A stretch of 64,000 nt of DNA from Parasegetibacter sp. NRK P23 (GTDB lineage Bacteria > Bacteroidota > Bacteroidia > Chitinophagales > Chitinophagaceae). The stretch is taken from positions 809,889 through 873,888 of the forward strand of contig NZ_JAMDLG010000001.1 in NCBI RefSeq assembly GCF_023721715.1, written 5' to 3'. Numbering within the stretch: position 1 is the stretch's first letter; each line of letters opens with the position of its first letter. The position numbers were made by a program, and so were the translations under genes. Positions 36,275 through 45,945 of this stretch are shown in pieces. The notes beneath the pieces are model-generated. The model made no database searches. It saw only the letters and a list, made by a program, of their open reading frames with translations, and had not been told where the DNA came from.

Positions 36275-38341
36275 ATGAAGAAGTTACTCCTATTGCCGTT
36301 TTTTTCGGCCCTCCTCTCCTGTACCCTCGCGCAGAAACAGGAAGTAAAGCAGAACTATGAGACCATCCTGTTCAATACGGGAAAGATGTTGGAAGTGATC
36401 CATTACAATCCGAAGCCTTACAACAACGCGTTCTCCCAGATTATTTTCAGGGAATTCTTCGCGACACTCGACCCACAGAAAAAGATTTTCCTGCAGTCCG
36501 ATATCGACCGGCTCCGGCAATACGAGACCGCCATCGACGAGGAAATCCAGGGTGGAACACCTAAGTTCTTCCGAGATGCCAACGAGGTATACGTACTCCG
36601 TTTAAAAGAAGCGCAATTGCTGAGTCGCGACCTGCTCTCGCGCCCCTTCGATTTCACCACCAAAGAAACTTTCCGAGCCAACAATGAAAAGGCGCCCTTC
36701 CCCGCCTCTGCCAATGATAGAAAAGAAAGATGGCGCCAGAGCATCAAATATCAGGTGCTGGAAAAATACGAGGACCTGGCAGCCGGCAAAGGTTCCACCC
36801 GCATCGATAGTATCGAGAAAAAAGCGCGGGCACTGGTTTCCGTCATCAATGAACGTTTCTTTAAGAACCTCCTGGCCCGCACTTCCGAAGAAGAAGCCTT
36901 CAGCACTTTCCTCAATACCATCGTGCAACAATTTGACCCACACTCTTCTTATTACCTTCCCGTTGACCGCCGCGAATTCGTGGAAGACCTGAGCGGTGTG
37001 TATTATGGGATCGGCGCGTTGCTGGAAGAACAGAACGGCAATATTTCCATTGGTGAACTGATGATCGGTGGCCCGGCATGGCGGTCGCAACTGGTGGAAA
37101 AAGGCGATGTCATTATCCGCGTTACTCAAGCCGGCGAACAGCCCGTTTCCGTAGAGGGTTATACTATGCCCGAACTCATTAAACTCACCCGGGGTAAGAA
37201 AGATTCCAAAGTTACCATCACCTTCCGTAAGGCCGACGGCACTTTGCGCGATGTGGCCATGACCAGAACCGCATTGCAACTGGAAGATACTTTCGTAAAA
37301 ACCGCCGTGATAGCAGACAGCACCCAAAAGATCGGCTATATCTTCCTCCCGAAATTCTACACCGATTTCGGTGATGAAAATGGCAGAAGCTGCGCCGACG
37401 ATATGGAAAAAGCCGTATTGCAACTGAAAGAACAGCAGGTAGACGGCATCGTGATTGATATCCGCAACAATGGTGGCGGCAGCCTTGGAGAAGTGATCGA
37501 TATGGTGGGGCTGTTCGTGGATAAAGGTCCCGTAGTGCAGGTGAAGAGCCGGGGTGAAAGGTCGGAAGTTGGTAAAATGAACAAACAGAAAATCTATGAT
37601 GGTCCGCTCGTAGTAATGGTGAACGAACTGAGCGCCTCCGCCTCCGAAATTTTCGCGGGCGCCATCCAGGACTATAAAAGAGGCATCATCGTGGGCAGCA
37701 CCACATTCGGAAAAGGCACGGTACAACGCGCCTACCGCATTCCCGGTAAGAACTGGAGCGAAGCGCCCACCGCAGATCTTGGCACACTACATCTTACCAT
37801 CCAGAAATATTACCGCGTTACCGGAAGTTCCACGCAACTGAAAGGCATCCAGGCCGATGTTTCACTTCCCGGCTTGTATGAACACTACAACGTCCGGGAG
37901 AAAGATACCAAGGCAGCCCTTCCATGGGACGAAATAAAACCTGTTCCCTTCAGCATTGAACAACATACGGGCAATCTGGCGCAACTCATCAACCGGAGCA
38001 TCTCCCGCCAGGAGCGCGACAGCAGCATCTTACTGATGAAACAACAACTCGACTGGCTCGCCGATAAAGAAGATGTTTATCCGCTGGAACTGAGCGCCTT
38101 CCGGAAACACCGCGCTGAAAAAAGAGAACGTATCGCGCAGGTACGTAAACTCAGCGCGCTGGTGAACGCCATGCAGGTGCACAACACGCCTGTAGATGCG
38201 GCGGAAATGGTGCAGAAGGAACAATTCCGCCAGGAGAACAACAAAGCATGGCTGAACAGTTTGCAGAAAGACAGGTTCCTGTATGAAGCAGTTGCTGTGT
38301 TGAAAGACTTGCAGATGGAATTGGTGGCGGGGTTGAATTAG
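36275..38341 (+). CDS. Carboxy-terminal processing protease, S41 family
   Basis: Periplasmic Prc/Tsp-like protease that degrades or trims proteins from their C-terminus. The 688-residue protein has a signal peptide to ~residue 20, an N-terminal helical domain (~30-225), a PDZ domain (~235-320, GIGALLEEQNG... GDVIIRV) and an S41 core. The Ser/Lys dyad matches E. coli Tsp: S455 within SASASE, K480 in FGKGTVQ, with D466 between. A charged C-terminal domain (~535-688) follows. It converges on atpC with a degraded R1 copy between. Confidence 0.93.
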   Translation: MKKLLLLPFFSALLSCTLAQKQEVKQNYETILFNTGKMLEVIHYNPKPYNNAFSQIIFREFFATLDPQKKIFLQSDIDRLRQYETAIDEEIQGGTPKFFRDANEVYVLRLKEAQLLSRDLLSRPFDFTTKETFRANNEKAPFPASANDRKERWRQSIKYQVLEKYEDLAAGKGSTRIDSIEKKARALVSVINERFFKNLLARTSEEEAFSTFLNTIVQQFDPHSSYYLPVDRREFVEDLSGVYYGIGALLEEQNGNISIGELMIGGPAWRSQLVEKGDVIIRVTQAGEQPVSVEGYTMPELIKLTRGKKDSKVTITFRKADGTLRDVAMTRTALQLEDTFVKTAVIADSTQKIGYIFLPKFYTDFGDENGRSCADDMEKAVLQLKEQQVDGIVIDIRNNGGGSLGEVIDMVGLFVDKGPVVQVKSRGERSEVGKMNKQKIYDGPLVVMVNELSASASEIFAGAIQDYKRGIIVGSTTFGKGTVQRAYRIPGKNWSEAPTADLGTLHLTIQKYYRVTGSSTQLKGIQADVSLPGLYEHYNVREKDTKAALPWDEIKPVPFSIEQHTGNLAQLINRSISRQERDSSILLMKQQLDWLADKEDVYPLELSAFRKHRAEKRERIAQVRKLSALVNAMQVHNTPVDAAEMVQKEQFRQENNKAWLNSLQKDRFLYEAVAVLKDLQMELVAGLN

Positions 38342-38366
38342 CGGTTCGGTTTCTAAAGAAGTCTTT

Positions 38367-38636
38367 TTTCTCGCGAAGGCGCAAAGGGCTTTTGCCTTTT
38401 ATTATTTATTGTATAAGAATTTTTCACGGATCTTCACTAATGATTTTCCGCGCGAACCACCGTGTAAAATTTCATCAGCATAGCGCAAAAGAAAAAGGGC
38501 CGACACAAATCAATGTACCAACCCTCTTAAATTATTCGTACTCAACTGAGCAATCTCAATGCCTGGTCGCGAGAAAATTCTCCCTCAACCCGAAGCACCC
38601 TAACCACTCCTTGCGTCCTTGCTCCTTTGCGTGAAA
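38367..38636. repeat. Repeat R1, degraded copy E
   Basis: Inner arms TTTCTCGCGA (38367-38376) and TCGCGAGAAA (38567-38576) are perfect inverses, and the right end CCTTGCGTCCTTGC...GCGTGAAA (38609-38636) matches the R1 outer end; the left outer arm is missing. A small stem near 38383-38400 may terminate the protease transcript. It occupies most of the 319-bp gap between two convergent genes. Confidence 0.65.
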
Positions 38637-38660
38637 AATCTTCTTCCGAAACGCAAAAAC

Positions 38661-38921
38661 CTACTGGTTATCCAGCGCGACAGCGCCTTCCACCAGCACA
38701 GTAGCTTTATTGTTCAGCACTTCAACAAAACCACCCGCGATCTGGTAAAAAGAAGCGGATTGTTTGTCTTTCAGCACTTTCACCTTTCCTTTACCGAGCG
38801 CGCTTACGAGCGGGGCGTGCTGATCGAGTACCTCGAAAAGCCCATCAGTTCCAGGTAACTGGACACCATATACTTCGCCGCTGTACAGCTTGCGTTCGGG
38901 TGTTAAAATTTCTAGATACAC
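38661..38921 (-). CDS. atpC: ATP synthase F1 epsilon subunit, short form
   Basis: An 86-residue protein containing the N-terminal beta-sandwich of epsilon: MYLEILTPERKLYSGEV, GVQLPGTDGLFEVL and a DQHAPLVSAL motif. The C-terminal helical hairpin, which in E. coli (139 residues) inhibits ATP hydrolysis, is missing; this short form is common in Bacteroidota. It is the second gene of a two-gene operon, 80 bp after atpD, with a copy of repeat R2 in the gap. Confidence 0.93.
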   Translation of the reverse strand: MYLEILTPERKLYSGEVYGVQLPGTDGLFEVLDQHAPLVSALGKGKVKVLKDKQSASFYQIAGGFVEVLNNKATVLVEGAVALDNQ

Positions 38922-38930
38922 GTTATTAAT

Positions 38931-38994
38931 ATTGAATATTGAATGACGGAAGCTGAATTATTCATTCAACATCCATCATTCAAAATTTAAAATT
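38931..38994. repeat. Short repeat R2 between atpD and atpC
   Basis: ATTGAATATTGAATGACGG (38931-38949) and TTCATTCAACATCCATCATT (38961-38980) plus CAAAATTTAAAAT form an imperfect inverted repeat of the same type as at 15828 and 26532. It lies in the 80-bp gap inside the operon. Confidence 0.5.
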
Positions 38995-39001
38995 CTATTG
39001 C

Positions 39002-40528
<1,527 letters not shown>

Positions 40529-40540
40529 TCAAAATTGGCG

Positions 40541-40570
40541 CAAAGGTAACACATGGTGTTCAAAGTTCAA
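40541..40570 (-). promoter_or_regulatory. atpDC promoter
   Basis: TTG (40570-40568), exactly 19-nt spacer, TACCTTTG (40548-40541), a full match to the Bacteroidota primary sigma consensus. Start of transcription is expected about 33 nt before the atpD ATG. Confidence 0.7.
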
Positions 40571-40774
40571 TAATTTGCCGGGCTTAAAGTTTACATCATG
40601 TGCAAAACCTTCATAAATAAATGATATTCATATAATTACACTAAAAAACGCATTTACATCCTGATCATCTTTTCAGCTAGTTTTTAAAGTAAATATTTCA
40701 CTAATTCTACCTTACCTCGCCCTATAGTCACTAATATACCCGGTTCCCTTTCCAACATCCTTCCGGTGAAAACT

Positions 40775-40782
40775 TATATTTG
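40775..40782 (+). promoter_or_regulatory. -7 element (TATATTTG) abutting the L,D-transpeptidase start
   Basis: Exact TAnnTTTG match with 3 nt before the ATG at 40786. The TTG that could be read as an upstream start codon is the end of this element, which decides the start in favour of ATG 40786. Confidence 0.5.
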
Positions 40783-40785
40783 CCT

Positions 40786-42474
40786 ATGCGGAAAAATCAC
40801 TACTTCAATCCCGGATCAGGGGTAATGATCCTGATCGCCATTGCGCTTATCGTTTCAGCCTGTGGTTCCGGTTCTGGGAAAGAGCAGGCACCTATTGTCA
40901 GAGACACTACCATTACAGCGCAGAACGCATACAATAACCTTTTCTTCGACAGTCTGCGGTTGGAAAAAGCAATCGCCAGTGATTCGTCCCTCTGGCAATT
41001 CGATGAAAAACTCCGTCGTTTCTATGCCGGCCGCAACTACCAGTTCGCTTGGTTCGATACCTCCGGCATGGCCGAACAGGCTTATAACTTCCGCAACCTG
41101 TGGACCGCCAGCGCTTCCGATCTTCAGGATTCGCTCCTGCTGAATGAACCCCTTACCGCCACTGTTGACAGTCTTCACCAACCTGGTCTTACGCCACCCT
41201 CCAGCGATTCCGGCATATTCAGAACCGAAATCGCCCTCACCCGCCAGTTCTTCCTTTATGCGGAGAAAAACTTCACCGGCAAAGAAAACCTCGATATGGC
41301 CGAATTGGAATGGTTCATCCCCCGCAAGAAAATCCAGGCGGTTGAACTGCTCGATTCCCTGATCGCAACCAAAGGCAAGGACATCGCCCGTATCGCCCCG
41401 GTAAGCAAACAATATTACCTGCTGGAAGAATACCTTAAAAAGTATTACCAACTCGAAAAAGAAACCGGCTGGCCCGAAATTGTGGCGGAACAGAAAAAAT
41501 TCAGTCCCGGAGACAGTTCCTCCACGATTTCCGCCATCAAGCACCGTCTCAGCTTTCTGGGAGACTATGCCGATCCCGATTCCTCCGGCTATTTCAACAA
41601 CGCCCTCACCGAAGCGGTCAAAAATTACCAGCACCGCCATGGTATTACCGAAGACGGCATCATCGGGCCCCAGTTCCTGCGCAGGTTAAACGCCCCGATC
41701 AATGACCGCATCCGGCAGATTCTCATCAATATGGAACGGTTGCGCTGGGCGCCCCGTGAACCCGAAACCGATTACCTCCTGGTGAATATTCCCGAATATC
41801 GCCTGCATGTGTACGAAGATGGGCAACTTTCTTTTGATATGGATGTGGTGGTGGGAAAAGCGCAGCATGGTACCGTTATTTTCACGGGTAGTTTGAAGTA
41901 CATTGTATTCAGTCCGTACTGGAATATTCCTCCCGGAATTCTTGCCAACGAGATACTTCCGGCCGTCCAACGCAACCCCGGTTATCTCGCCAAACACAAT
42001 ATGGAAGTGGTTAGCGGTAAAACGGTGGTGCCACCCGGCAGCATCAACTGGGGGAAATACACCGCCCGTACCTTCCCGTATATGATACGCCAGAAGCCCG
42101 GTGATAATAACTCACTCGGCAGGGTGAAATTCCTGTTCCCGAATAACTATAATATTTACTTCCACGACACACCGGCTAAGAGTCTTTTCGGTGAAAGCCG
42201 CCGTGATTTCAGCCATGGCTGCATCCGCCTCAGCGAACCCGTGAAATTCGCGGAACACCTGCTCCGCAACGATACCTCCTGGACATCTGAAAAGATCAGT
42301 GAATTCATGAAAGCCGACAAAGAAAAATATGTGACGCTTAAAAAGGAAATCCCGGTATTTATCGGCTATTTCACCGCTTGGGTGGATAAAGATGGGAAAC
42401 TAAACTTCAGGGAAGATGTGTATGGGCACGATAAGAAGTTGGAAGAAAAACTTTTCGGATCATCGCCCAAATAG
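40786..42474 (+). CDS. L,D-transpeptidase lipoprotein with PG-binding domain
   Basis: A 562-residue predicted periplasmic lipoprotein. The N-terminus has a hydrophobic core and lipobox IVSAC, so it is probably anchored by the lipidated Cys. A peptidoglycan-binding domain follows (~240-305, AIKHRLSFLGDY... HGITEDGIIGPQFL). The C-terminal half is a YkuD L,D-transpeptidase domain with the catalytic motif SHGCIRLSEP. It resembles the YcbB type, which makes 3-3 crosslinks between DAP residues and fits the DAP-type MurE in this window. A bidirectional terminator follows. Confidence 0.92.
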   Translation: MRKNHYFNPGSGVMILIAIALIVSACGSGSGKEQAPIVRDTTITAQNAYNNLFFDSLRLEKAIASDSSLWQFDEKLRRFYAGRNYQFAWFDTSGMAEQAYNFRNLWTASASDLQDSLLLNEPLTATVDSLHQPGLTPPSSDSGIFRTEIALTRQFFLYAEKNFTGKENLDMAELEWFIPRKKIQAVELLDSLIATKGKDIARIAPVSKQYYLLEEYLKKYYQLEKETGWPEIVAEQKKFSPGDSSSTISAIKHRLSFLGDYADPDSSGYFNNALTEAVKNYQHRHGITEDGIIGPQFLRRLNAPINDRIRQILINMERLRWAPREPETDYLLVNIPEYRLHVYEDGQLSFDMDVVVGKAQHGTVIFTGSLKYIVFSPYWNIPPGILANEILPAVQRNPGYLAKHNMEVVSGKTVVPPGSINWGKYTARTFPYMIRQKPGDNNSLGRVKFLFPNNYNIYFHDTPAKSLFGESRRDFSHGCIRLSEPVKFAEHLLRNDTSWTSEKISEFMKADKEKYVTLKKEIPVFIGYFTAWVDKDGKLNFREDVYGHDKKLEEKLFGSSPK

Positions 42475-42500
42475 ATTAAGCAGGAATAATTATAAGAAAA

Positions 42501-42530
42501 AGAGAAGTGCAATCACTTCTCTTTTTTATT
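42501..42530. terminator. Bidirectional terminator
   Basis: Perfect 9-bp arms AGAGAAGTG (42501-42509) and CACTTCTCT (42514-42522) with a 4-nt loop, followed by T-tracts on both strands. It lies between converging genes and overlaps the stop codon of the minus-strand gene at 42513. Confidence 0.85.
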
Positions 42531-42920
42531 GCTCTTTTTGGAGAAAAAAAGTTTCGAGGCCATGCGTAAAGCCGTAAACACACCTACCCGTTGGATGAAT
42601 CCTTTCGCCAGCCCGCCAGCAAGCCCCGTAACCACTCCACCCACGCCGCTTTTGTTTTTGGAGAACAGCATGTTAATGCCACTACTTAACCCGCCAATCG
42701 CGGTGTCGGTAACTTTCCCGGCGATAAAAGCCGGTACCACGGTTTTTGCTACCGAGGCCACCAGTTCCCCTGGCACTTTTTTCACCCGGGTACGTAGTTC
42801 TTTTTCCTGCAGCTTAACGCGGAGGCGTACACGCTTTTGCTCCAGCTTCAGGTCTTCAAGGTTGTTGATATGTGTCAGGTCCGGCCTGGTCGGGGACGTT
42901 ATGGGTGGAATTTGGTTCAT
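42513..42920 (-). CDS. Hypothetical small envelope-associated protein
   Basis: A 135-residue protein with a charged helical N-terminal half (DLKLEQKRVRLRVKLQEKEL) and a glycine-rich, weakly hydrophobic C-terminal half (~65-120, with AIGGLSSGINMLF and GGVVTGLAGGLAKGF), ending in a lysine-rich tail. I do not recognise the family. It is third in an operon with a YtxH-like and a holin-like membrane protein, and its coding start overlaps the holin-like gene's end by about 65 bp in another frame. ATG 42920 is preferred to 42941, which would lengthen the overlap. Confidence 0.6.
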   Translation of the reverse strand: MNQIPPITSPTRPDLTHINNLEDLKLEQKRVRLRVKLQEKELRTRVKKVPGELVASVAKTVVPAFIAGKVTDTAIGGLSSGINMLFSKNKSGVGGVVTGLAGGLAKGFIQRVGVFTALRMASKLFFSKKSNKKEK

Positions 42921-43281
42921 CTTCATCTGTTTGTTTGTCAAATATGATCCTGACTACCGTGTTGGCCACGAAATTATGGAGGATTTTTTTCCTCAATAAG
43001 ACGAGTATGATGAGCAAAACGATGTACACGAGCGTAATGATACCGAAGCCGTAAAACAGGCTTCCGGTAAGTTCTGCGAAATAATATCCCGCCATAATAC
43101 TCAGGAACATGAGGATAAAAAAGCCGATCATGCCAATTACGATGCCACTCACCATAAGCGCCACCAGGTTGGCGGCCTTTTCAGTGGCCTGTAGTTTAAA
43201 GAGCAGCATCCTGTCCTGAACGTACTTTTCCACCATCTCCTCCGTTTCTTCAAAAAATCCGGGCTTTTTATCACTGGCCAT
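42856..43281 (-). CDS. Phage holin family (YqjE-like) membrane protein
   Basis: A 141-residue protein with a charged N-terminal helix, two membrane helices (~43-70 and ~80-100) separated by a short loop, and a polar C-terminus. This is the layout of the Phage_holin_3_6/YqjE family, which in E. coli is cotranscribed with the ElaB/YqjD-type ribosome-associated membrane proteins. Function in Bacteroidota is unknown; despite the name it is unlikely to be a phage gene. It lies between the YtxH-like gene and the 42920 gene. ATG 43281 is preferred to a TTG at 43287. Confidence 0.75.
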   Translation of the reverse strand: MASDKKPGFFEETEEMVEKYVQDRMLLFKLQATEKAANLVALMVSGIVIGMIGFFILMFLSIMAGYYFAELTGSLFYGFGIITLVYIVLLIILVLLRKKILHNFVANTVVRIIFDKQTDEDEPNSTHNVPDQAGPDTYQQP

Positions 43282-43309
43282 AGGCAATGTTTTAGGTAAT
43301 TATAGAAGA

Positions 43310-43519
43310 TCAGGCCTGTTCCGTGGTGCCTTCGAGGTCATCAGCGAATTGCTTTCCCTTGTTGATCGTTTCTTTCACTTCATCAGAGAACTTGCCCGCG
43401 GCATCTTTCAGGTCCGCGATCAGTTCTTTCCCCTTATCGCTGGTGAGAAAAACACCTAAAGCAGCGCCCGCGGCAGCGCCAAGTATAAATCCTACGAGTA
43501 GTTTCGAATTACTTGCCAT
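43310..43519 (-). CDS. YtxH domain small membrane protein
   Basis: A 69-residue protein with one glycine and alanine-rich membrane helix (LLVGFILGAAAGAALGVFL, ~7-25) followed by a charged amphipathic helix with KGKELIADLKDAAGKF, the YtxH pattern. YtxH proteins are linked to general stress operons in Gram-positive bacteria; their role is unclear. It is the first gene of the three-gene operon with a holin-like and an unknown protein. Confidence 0.85.
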   Translation of the reverse strand: MASNSKLLVGFILGAAAGAALGVFLTSDKGKELIADLKDAAGKFSDEVKETINKGKQFADDLEGTTEQA

Positions 43520-43609
43520 GTTGGTATGTTTTTTAAAATTGTGAAAGAATCAGTGTAGGTTTGAGCCTACCTAAGTTAATCAAATACCATTCCACTACAA
43601 AAATAACAA

Positions 43610-44692
43610 ATGGAGACAAAGCTATCCGACCGGAAGATGAACAAGTACCTCTTCCTGACCATCATCCTGCTTTTCGGCGGGTTTCTTTTTTTCAGTCTGA
43701 TAGAATTCTTCACCGGTTTCCTGGGCGCCATTATGTTTTATGTGCTGGCCAAACCGAGCATGTGCAGGCTTTTGAAAAAGGGCTGGAATAAATCACTGGC
43801 AGCCGTGGTCATCATCGTGATTTCTTTCTTTATCATCCTCTTGCCGATCAGTTTGCTGGGCGCGATGCTGTATAATAAGATAAGCGCTTTTGTTAGTGAT
43901 CCTGAAGCGCTGGTAAGCGCGTTAAAAGAATTCGACCAGCGCATACAGTCTCAATATAATTTCAAATTGCTTTCAGAAAAGAACATCAGCAATATTGAAG
44001 GATTCGCTACCGGTGCCATACAATCGATCCTGAATGAAAGCCTGGGCATTTTCGGCACCATTACCATGATGTATTTCTTTCTTTATTTCATGTTGTACAA
44101 TGTAAACAGGATGGAAGCGGCCATCGTGTTTTACCTTCCCTTCCAGCGGAGGAAAATCGAATTGTTCGGGCAGGAACTGGTGGCGCAGACCTTCAGCAAT
44201 GCGGTGGGTGTTCCCCTGATTGCAGTGGCACAGGGGCTTTGCGGTTACGGTGGTTACCTGATAGCGGGCCTGCCCGAAGCGGGTTTCTGGGGCATCATCA
44301 CAGGTTTCTCTTCCATCATTCCTATTGTTGGCACCGGGTTGGTATGGGTGCCCGCGGGTATCTACCTTTTAGCGGGTGGCTCCATCTGGCAGGGCGTATT
44401 TATCATCATCTGGGGCGCGGCTGCGCTGGGGAGCCTTGACAATGTGATCCGGTTCATGCTCGCCAAGCGCATGGCCGATGTACATCCCGTGGTTACCGTG
44501 CTGGGCGTGATCATCGGACTGAAATATTTTAATATTCCCGGATTGATATTCGGGCCACTCCTGATCTCCTATTTTATTATCCTCCTGAAGATTTATTACG
44601 CGGAATACCAGACCGATGTTCCGGTCATAAAAAAGAATAAAATTCGCCCTGTTCGGTTTAACTTGCCCTTTTTAGGAACGAAAAAGCCATAA
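43610..44692 (+). CDS. AI-2E family transporter
   Basis: A 360-residue polytopic membrane protein of the PerM/YdiK (AI-2E transporter) superfamily. About eight membrane helices are visible, with the family's central polar region (~100-175) and the motif GVPLIAVAQGLCGYGGYLIAG followed by GFSSIIPIVGTGLVWVPA. Substrates differ between members and cannot be told from sequence. A TAGGTTTG element at 43556-43563 may be its -7 box. The next gene begins 2 bp after its stop, so they are probably cotranscribed. Confidence 0.9.
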   Translation: METKLSDRKMNKYLFLTIILLFGGFLFFSLIEFFTGFLGAIMFYVLAKPSMCRLLKKGWNKSLAAVVIIVISFFIILLPISLLGAMLYNKISAFVSDPEALVSALKEFDQRIQSQYNFKLLSEKNISNIEGFATGAIQSILNESLGIFGTITMMYFFLYFMLYNVNRMEAAIVFYLPFQRRKIELFGQELVAQTFSNAVGVPLIAVAQGLCGYGGYLIAGLPEAGFWGIITGFSSIIPIVGTGLVWVPAGIYLLAGGSIWQGVFIIIWGAAALGSLDNVIRFMLAKRMADVHPVVTVLGVIIGLKYFNIPGLIFGPLLISYFIILLKIYYAEYQTDVPVIKKNKIRPVRFNLPFLGTKKP

Positions 44693-44694
44693 GC

Positions 44695-45858
44695 ATGGAA
44701 TTGATCCAGGTATCGGATAAGGCTACTGAAGCATTGTTTCTGAAGGCTTCGGTGGAAGTGAACAGGAATACCCCTCATTACATACGACCGCTTGATAAAG
44801 ACATCAGGATGGTATTTGATCCCGCGCAGAACAAGGCTTTCCGGCATGGGGAATGCGCACGTTGGGTATTGAAGGATGGAGAAGGAAGACTGATCGGCAG
44901 GATCGCGGCCTTCGTCAATAAAAAATACAGGTCCAAAGGTGATAAAGGTCCCGTGGGCGGAATGGGCTTCTTCGATTGCATTCATCACCAAGACGCGGCG
45001 GATATGCTGTTCGACGTAGCGAAACACTGGCTCCTGCAACGCGGCATGACCGCCATGGACGGCCCCATCAACTTCGGGGAACGCGACCGCTGGTGGGGAC
45101 TGGTGGTGAAAGGTTTCCAGGAACCACTTTACGGGATGAACTTTAATCCACCCTATTACCAGGAACTGGTAGAAAATTACGGATTCAGGCCCTTCTTTCA
45201 CCAGGTATGCTTCGGCATGGACGCGAAAAAGCCCATGAGCGAAAAACTGCTGAAGAGGCACGCGCGTGTGGCAGCAGACCCCGCTTATTCCGCCAAACAT
45301 ATCCGTAAGGACCAATTGGAAAAATTCGCGGAAGATTTCACTGAAATATACAACAAGGCCTGGGCGGGACATGGGGGCATGAAGGAACTCCGGAAAGAAC
45401 AGGTGATCGTCATGTTCAAAACCATGAAACCCGTTATGGACGAGCGTATCATCTGGTTTGCCTACCACAACAACAAACCTATCGCACTGTTTGTGAACCT
45501 GCCCGATCTGAACCAATGGTTCAAACACCTGAACGGGCAGTTCAACCTGCTCGCGAAGTTGAAGTTCCTTTGGGTGAAAGCCACCAAACCCTGCCGTAAA
45601 TTAACGGGTATTGTATTCGGTATTATCCCCGAGTACCAGGCAAAGGGGGTGGATGCCTATATTATTGTAGAAACCGCCAAAGTGGTGCAGCCGGAAACCC
45701 CTTACACGGAATATGAAATGCAGTGGATCGGCGATTTCAACCCAAAAATGATCAACGTAGCCGAAAACCTGCCAGACTCCTTCCGGACCCGGGAACTGAT
45801 CACATACCGGTACAATTTCGACAGGACCCAACCTTTCGAGCGCCACCCCATCCTCTGA
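44695..45858 (+). CDS. GNAT-like acetyltransferase family protein
   Basis: A 387-residue soluble protein conserved in Bacteroidota and resembling tandem GNAT-type N-acetyltransferases. Recognisable segments are FDPAQNKAFRHGECARWVL, GFFDCIHHQDAADMLF and MDGPINFGERDRWWGL, and a C-terminal half with IPEYQAKGVDAYIIVE, which looks like a degenerate acetyl-CoA-binding strand-helix. Substrate unknown. It starts 2 bp after the AI-2E-like transporter gene. Confidence 0.75.
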   Translation: MELIQVSDKATEALFLKASVEVNRNTPHYIRPLDKDIRMVFDPAQNKAFRHGECARWVLKDGEGRLIGRIAAFVNKKYRSKGDKGPVGGMGFFDCIHHQDAADMLFDVAKHWLLQRGMTAMDGPINFGERDRWWGLVVKGFQEPLYGMNFNPPYYQELVENYGFRPFFHQVCFGMDAKKPMSEKLLKRHARVAADPAYSAKHIRKDQLEKFAEDFTEIYNKAWAGHGGMKELRKEQVIVMFKTMKPVMDERIIWFAYHNNKPIALFVNLPDLNQWFKHLNGQFNLLAKLKFLWVKATKPCRKLTGIVFGIIPEYQAKGVDAYIIVETAKVVQPETPYTEYEMQWIGDFNPKMINVAENLPDSFRTRELITYRYNFDRTQPFERHPIL

Positions 45859-45908
45859 CCGGGACCCGGAAAATAACGGATGTAGCGCAGGTTTAAACAC
45901 CGTACCTG

Positions 45909-45938
45909 TTTGCCTGAAAAGTAAAATCTCTATCTTGC
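45909..45938 (+). promoter_or_regulatory. Putative dnaX promoter
   Basis: TTTG (45909-45912), 18-nt spacer, TATCTTGC (45931-45938), close to the Bacteroidota consensus. It ends 7 nt before the dnaX ATG, predicting a very short leader. Confidence 0.5.
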
Positions 45939-45945
45939 AACCATA

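Noticed and set aside
36602-37726. Antisense frame opposite the S41 protease
   Set aside because: The S41 protease has an intact catalytic core on the other strand; the antisense translation has no recognisable features.
42856-43287. Holin-like gene considered as a prophage remnant
   Set aside because: No other phage gene is near, and this family is widespread on bacterial chromosomes outside phages.
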